A DNA stretch of 64,000 bases from Bradyrhizobium sp. 195 (GTDB lineage Bacteria > Pseudomonadota > Alphaproteobacteria > Rhizobiales > Xanthobacteraceae). Positions 60,892 through 64,000 of this stretch are shown here, in pieces (the stretch's first letter is position 1; the number at the start of each line of letters is the position of its first letter). Where the stretch lies: positions 2,790,001 to 2,854,000 of the forward strand of contig NZ_CP082161.1 of the NCBI RefSeq assembly GCF_023101665.1, given 5' to 3'. Position numbers and translations under genes: made by a program. The notes beneath the pieces were generated by a model. That model searched no databases and was not told the DNA's origin. It saw nothing but the letters and a program-made list of their open reading frames with translations.

Positions 60892-62307
60892 TCACACCGA
60901 CGCCAGCTTCCGGTACAGCGCGCTGTAGCTGCCGGCCGAGATGCTCCAGGAGAACGAGCGTCCCATGGCGCTGCGGCGCATGGTGTCGAGCTGGTCGTGC
61001 GCAACGAAAGCCGAGAAGGCCCGGCGCACGCCGCCGAGGAAGGAATCGCGCGATGGTTTCGAGAACAGGAAACCGGTCTCGCCGTCGGTGATGGTCTCGG
61101 CAAGGCCGCCGGTCTGGTGCCCGATCGGCAGCGAGCCGAAGCGCTGGGCGTACATCTGGCTGAGCCCGCACGGCTCGAAGCGCGACGGCATCAAGGTGAA
61201 GTCGCTGCCGGCGAAGATGCGGCGCGCCTGGGCGTCGTTGAAGCCGATCACCACGCCGATGGCGTCGGGGCGGCGGCGATGCGCGTCGATCAAGGCCTGC
61301 TCGAGCGCCGGCTCGCCGGAGCCGGTGACCACGATCTGCCCGCCGGCATCGACGATCTCGTCGGCCGCCGACAGCACGAGGTCGATGCCCTTCTGGTGCA
61401 CGAGACGGGCGACGATGCCGAACATCGGGCCGCGCGAGACCGCAAGCCCGAACTGCTTGCGGACGTAATCCGCGTTGGCCTTCTTGCCGATCCAATCACC
61501 GGCGCCGAATTGCTGGGCGAGCTGGGCGCAGGAGCGCGGGTCCCAGCTCTCGTCGATGCCGTTGAGGATGCCGGTGAGCTCGGCGGCGTCGGAGCGGACG
61601 CGAAGCAGTCCCTCGAGGCCGCAGCCGAATTCCTCCGTCGTGATCTCCCGCGCATAAGTGCCACTGACGGTGGTGAGGTGCGAGGCGTAGACGAGGCCGG
61701 CCTTGAGGAAGGAGACCTGATCGTAGAATTCGACGCCGTCGATGTGGAAGGAGCTTTCCGGTGCGCCGATCCGCCGCAGCGAGGCCTTCGGGAAGAGGCC
61801 CTGATAGGCGAGGTTGTGAATGGTCAGGATCGACGGCAGCTTGGCGCCGCGCCAGGCAAGATAGGCCGGCACAAGCGAGGCCTGCCAGTCATTGGCATGG
61901 ATAAGGTCAGCTGCCCAATTCTTGTCCAGCTTGCCCATGGCGAGCTCAGCGGCTGCCGAGGCAAGGCGCGCGAAGCGGATGTCGTTGTCCGGCCAGTCGC
62001 GCCCGGATTCGTCGCCATAGGGGTTGCCGGGGCGGTCGTAGAGTTGTGAGCACAGCAGCACGTAGACCGGCATTCCGTCCTTCGTCGCGGCCCGGCCGAG
62101 CGAGCAGGCCGGCATTTCCGCGAATGCGGGGCAGCGGCCAACGATCTGAATATGCGTGAGTTGCTCGATGATGTCGCGATAACCGGGCAGCATGATCCGG
62201 ATATCGGCAAAGGAGCGAAGGGCGCGGGGGAGGGCGGCCGAAACGGCTCCGAGTCCGCCAACGCGGACGAAGTCGTCCATCTCTGTGGTGACGAACAAGA
62301 CCCTCAA
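60892..62307 (-). CDS. glgA: Glycogen synthase (ADP-glucose type)
   Basis: 471-residue GT5 enzyme that extends alpha-1,4-glucan from ADP-glucose. N-terminal starch-synthase domain (RVLFVTTEMDDFVRVGGLGA, LIHANDWQASLVPAYLAW, TIHNLAYQGLFP) and C-terminal donor domain (GIVARLVHQKGIDLVLSAAD, MPSRFEPCGLSQMYAQRFGS, GHQTGGLAETI). The usual KxGGL lysine at residue 15 is Arg here (VRVGGL). No other glg genes are adjacent. The debranching-type enzyme lies 22 kb away. Confidence 0.92.
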   Translation of the reverse strand: MRVLFVTTEMDDFVRVGGLGAVSAALPRALRSFADIRIMLPGYRDIIEQLTHIQIVGRCPAFAEMPACSLGRAATKDGMPVYVLLCSQLYDRPGNPYGDESGRDWPDNDIRFARLASAAAELAMGKLDKNWAADLIHANDWQASLVPAYLAWRGAKLPSILTIHNLAYQGLFPKASLRRIGAPESSFHIDGVEFYDQVSFLKAGLVYASHLTTVSGTYAREITTEEFGCGLEGLLRVRSDAAELTGILNGIDESWDPRSCAQLAQQFGAGDWIGKKANADYVRKQFGLAVSRGPMFGIVARLVHQKGIDLVLSAADEIVDAGGQIVVTGSGEPALEQALIDAHRRRPDAIGVVIGFNDAQARRIFAGSDFTLMPSRFEPCGLSQMYAQRFGSLPIGHQTGGLAETITDGETGFLFSKPSRDSFLGGVRRAFSAFVAHDQLDTMRRSAMGRSFSWSISAGSYSALYRKLASV

Positions 62308-62501
62308 GAACAGCTGCCCTCTTCCGATCCCGTTCGCTGCTATGCAAGAACGGGTCCAGTTGTCCTGGAATTCTTAAAGCCCGCCCACGCGGCGCGTCCG
62401 TTCGGTAAACACTTTCCTACTCAGCCGCCGCCCTCTAGGGTCGCCGCATCAACAACAGAGAACTTCGATAGTTCCTAAGAGACCCAAGGACGTAAGCAGG
62501 C

Positions 62502-63698
62502 ATGCAGCTAGCAGATAAGCATGAGGGGACGACGACAAAGGCCTTCGCGGGGCTGCGGGTCCTGGATTTTTCGACCACGATCGCCGGTCCCCATTGCACG
62601 CGGATGCTCGCCGACATGGGCGCCGAGGTCATCAAGATCGAGACTGACGGAGGCGAGACGATGCGGACCCGACCCCCGCTGCGCCAGGGGTGCAGCACCG
62701 CGTTCGGCCAGCTCAATGTCGGCAAGAAGAGCGTGGTGCTCGACCTCAAGTCCGAAGACGGCAAGGAGACGGTGCGCCGGCTGGCCGCGAGCGCGGACAT
62801 CCTGGTCGAGAACTTTCGCCCCGGCGTGATGCACCGGCTGCGACTCGACTACGACAGTCTGCGTCCGCTCAACCCGAAGCTGATCTACTGCTCGATCTCG
62901 GGCTACGGCCAGACCGGCCCCTCGGCCGAGCTGCCGGCCTATGCGCCGGTGATCCATGCGGCCTCCGGCTACGACATGGCGCATCTCTCCTATCAGCCCG
63001 GCCGCAGCCGCCCCGATTCTTGCGGCATCTATCATGCCGACGTCGTCTCCGGCACTTACGGCTTCGGCGCAATCGCGTCCGCGCTCTATCAGCGCACCGT
63101 GACAGGGGTTGGCCAGCACATCGACGTCTCCATGATGGAAACGATGCTGTCGCTGACGCTGACCGAATTGCAGACCTCGCAATTCACGGTGAAGCCGACC
63201 GCGCGCCCGATGTTCGGGCCAACCGAGACGGCAAACGGGTATGTCATGATCACTGTCGCCAGCGAGAAGACGTTTCAGGGCTTGATGGGCGTGATCGGCC
63301 GCCCCGCCTGGATCTCCGATCCGCGCTTCTCGACCTACGCCGCGCGCCGCGAGAACTGGGTCGAGATGATGGACGGTGTCGAAGCCTGGTCACGGCAGCT
63401 CACGACCGATGCGTGCCTCGCCGCGCTGGGCTCGGCCGGCGTGCCGGCTTCGGCCTATCGCACCGTGTCCGAGGCACTGACCGATCCGCAGCTCGCGCAC
63501 CGGCAGGCCTTCTCCGAGGTGCGCGACGAGGGCGGCTCCTTTCAGGTGCTCAACCTGCCGTTCCGGATGTCGGGCGCCGACACCAAGCCCGACAGGACGA
63601 TGGCCGTGCTCGGCGAGCATACGGATGCGCTGCGCGACGAAATCGGCCTCGCCGATGATGCGCCAATTCCGACGGGCAAAACGGCCGCGACACGCTGA
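62502..63698 (+). CDS. CaiB/BaiF-type (family III) CoA transferase
   Basis: 398 residues. The N-terminal CoA-binding part has GLRVLDFSTTIAGPHCTRML and ADMGAEVIKIETDGG. The catalytic Asp lies in YHADVVSGTYGFGAIASAL (about residue 180), the position that forms the acyl anhydride. GKKSVVLDLKSEDGKETVRR and ENFRPGVMHRLRLDY are family hallmarks. Transfers CoA between carboxylic acids; substrates not evident. Stand-alone between glgA (divergent) and an alcohol dehydrogenase. Confidence 0.9.
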   Translation: MQLADKHEGTTTKAFAGLRVLDFSTTIAGPHCTRMLADMGAEVIKIETDGGETMRTRPPLRQGCSTAFGQLNVGKKSVVLDLKSEDGKETVRRLAASADILVENFRPGVMHRLRLDYDSLRPLNPKLIYCSISGYGQTGPSAELPAYAPVIHAASGYDMAHLSYQPGRSRPDSCGIYHADVVSGTYGFGAIASALYQRTVTGVGQHIDVSMMETMLSLTLTELQTSQFTVKPTARPMFGPTETANGYVMITVASEKTFQGLMGVIGRPAWISDPRFSTYAARRENWVEMMDGVEAWSRQLTTDACLAALGSAGVPASAYRTVSEALTDPQLAHRQAFSEVRDEGGSFQVLNLPFRMSGADTKPDRTMAVLGEHTDALRDEIGLADDAPIPTGKTAATR

Positions 63699-63846
63699 AG
63701 CTGAGTATCGTGCAACAAGCAATGCGGCCTTGCGTTCCGTCGGCTTGTCATCCTCGGCCAGCGTCAACTAGACAGACCCCGGTTTGTCTCGCCACGCCAC
63801 CCATGGCATGGTGGGCGATAACGACAAGCATGCCGGGAGGACGCCG

Positions 63847-64000
63847 ATGAAGAGTTTCAAGGTTGCCGATTTCAAGGCGCCGCTGCAGGAGTTCGACGAG
63901 GCGACGCCGCAGCCGTCGGGCACGCAGGTGCTGATCAAGGTGAAGGCGGCCGGCGTCTGCCACAGCGATCTCCACATCTGGGAAGGCGGCTACGATCTCG
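63847..64000 (+). CDS. Zinc-dependent alcohol dehydrogenase (N-terminal 51 residues; truncated by window end)
   Basis: ATG at 63847 follows GGGAGGACGCC. The translation MKSFKVADFKAPLQEFDEAT continues to AAGVCHSDLHIWEGGYDL, where the cysteine and the following His-Ser-Asp are the first catalytic zinc ligand region of medium-chain alcohol dehydrogenases. The rest lies outside the window. Confidence 0.85.
   Translation, partial: MKSFKVADFKAPLQEFDEATPQPSGTQVLIKVKAAGVCHSDLHIWEGGYDL

Overview
The window reads as a chromosomal segment of a Bradyrhizobium-like alphaproteobacterium. It is GC-rich and carries the whole fixLJ / fixK2 / fixNOQP / fixGHIS microaerobic respiration block. FixL has 505 residues with His200, Arg220 and His291 exactly where the B. 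diazoefficiens (japonicum) protein has them, and FixK2 has its redox-sensitive Cys183 when the second ATG is used. Palindromic intergenic repeats of the kind common in this genus recur throughout. No tRNA, rRNA, CRISPR array or insertion sequence was recognised.

Layout. 1-3.8 kb: the N-terminal 890 residues of indolepyruvate ferredoxin oxidoreductase (minus strand), divergent from a hot-dog-like protein. 3.8-6.5 kb: a biuret-hydrolase-like amidohydrolase and a permease behind a near-perfect sigma-54 promoter. 6.9-10.1 kb: a sugar-type ABC importer (two permeases plus a Tat-type binding protein) without an ATPase. 10.1-16.3 kb: soxF-soxX-soxY-soxZ-soxA and, upstream on the same strand, a Tat-exported molybdenum hydroxylase pair. 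No soxB, soxC or soxD is present, SoxY has an unusual C-terminal arm, and soxX carries an in-frame palindromic repeat. 16.6-19.6 kb: a B12-binding radical SAM protein (candidate hopanoid C-2 methylase) and a convergent MFS exporter. 19.6-26.1 kb: an accessory-looking region with a 1 kb gene-poor stretch, an AT-rich island, a four-gene operon of membrane or exported proteins (coiled coil/Sel1-like, TAXI receptor, VasI/TagO-like, DsrE-like) and a Crp-family regulator. 26.1-33.2 kb: an SDR protein lacking the catalytic Tyr, trans-aconitate methyltransferase, a TRAP importer with fused DctQM, and an alkylsulfatase. 33.4-40.6 kb: a glycosyltransferase with an EcfG-type promoter, divergent from an ABC exporter, a glycogen debranching-type enzyme, a PRC-barrel protein and an MFS transporter.

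40.6-53.7 kb is the oxygen-control block. FixL senses O2 through heme and phosphorylates FixJ, and FixJ activates fixK2. FixK2 then acts on TTGA-N6-TCAA boxes, two of them perfect and correctly spaced upstream of fixN and fixG, with a weaker one before a universal stress protein. fixNOQP encodes the cbb3 oxidase and fixGHIS its copper and assembly machinery. A receiver-only response regulator sits between fixJ and fixK2.

53.7-64 kb holds an MFS transporter, a cupin, a small exported protein, a peroxiredoxin-like protein, a LysR regulator, a broken 3-hydroxybutyrate dehydrogenase next to a patatin-like phospholipase, an MpaB-family oxygenase, glycogen synthase, a CaiB-type CoA transferase, and the start of a zinc alcohol dehydrogenase cut by the window edge.
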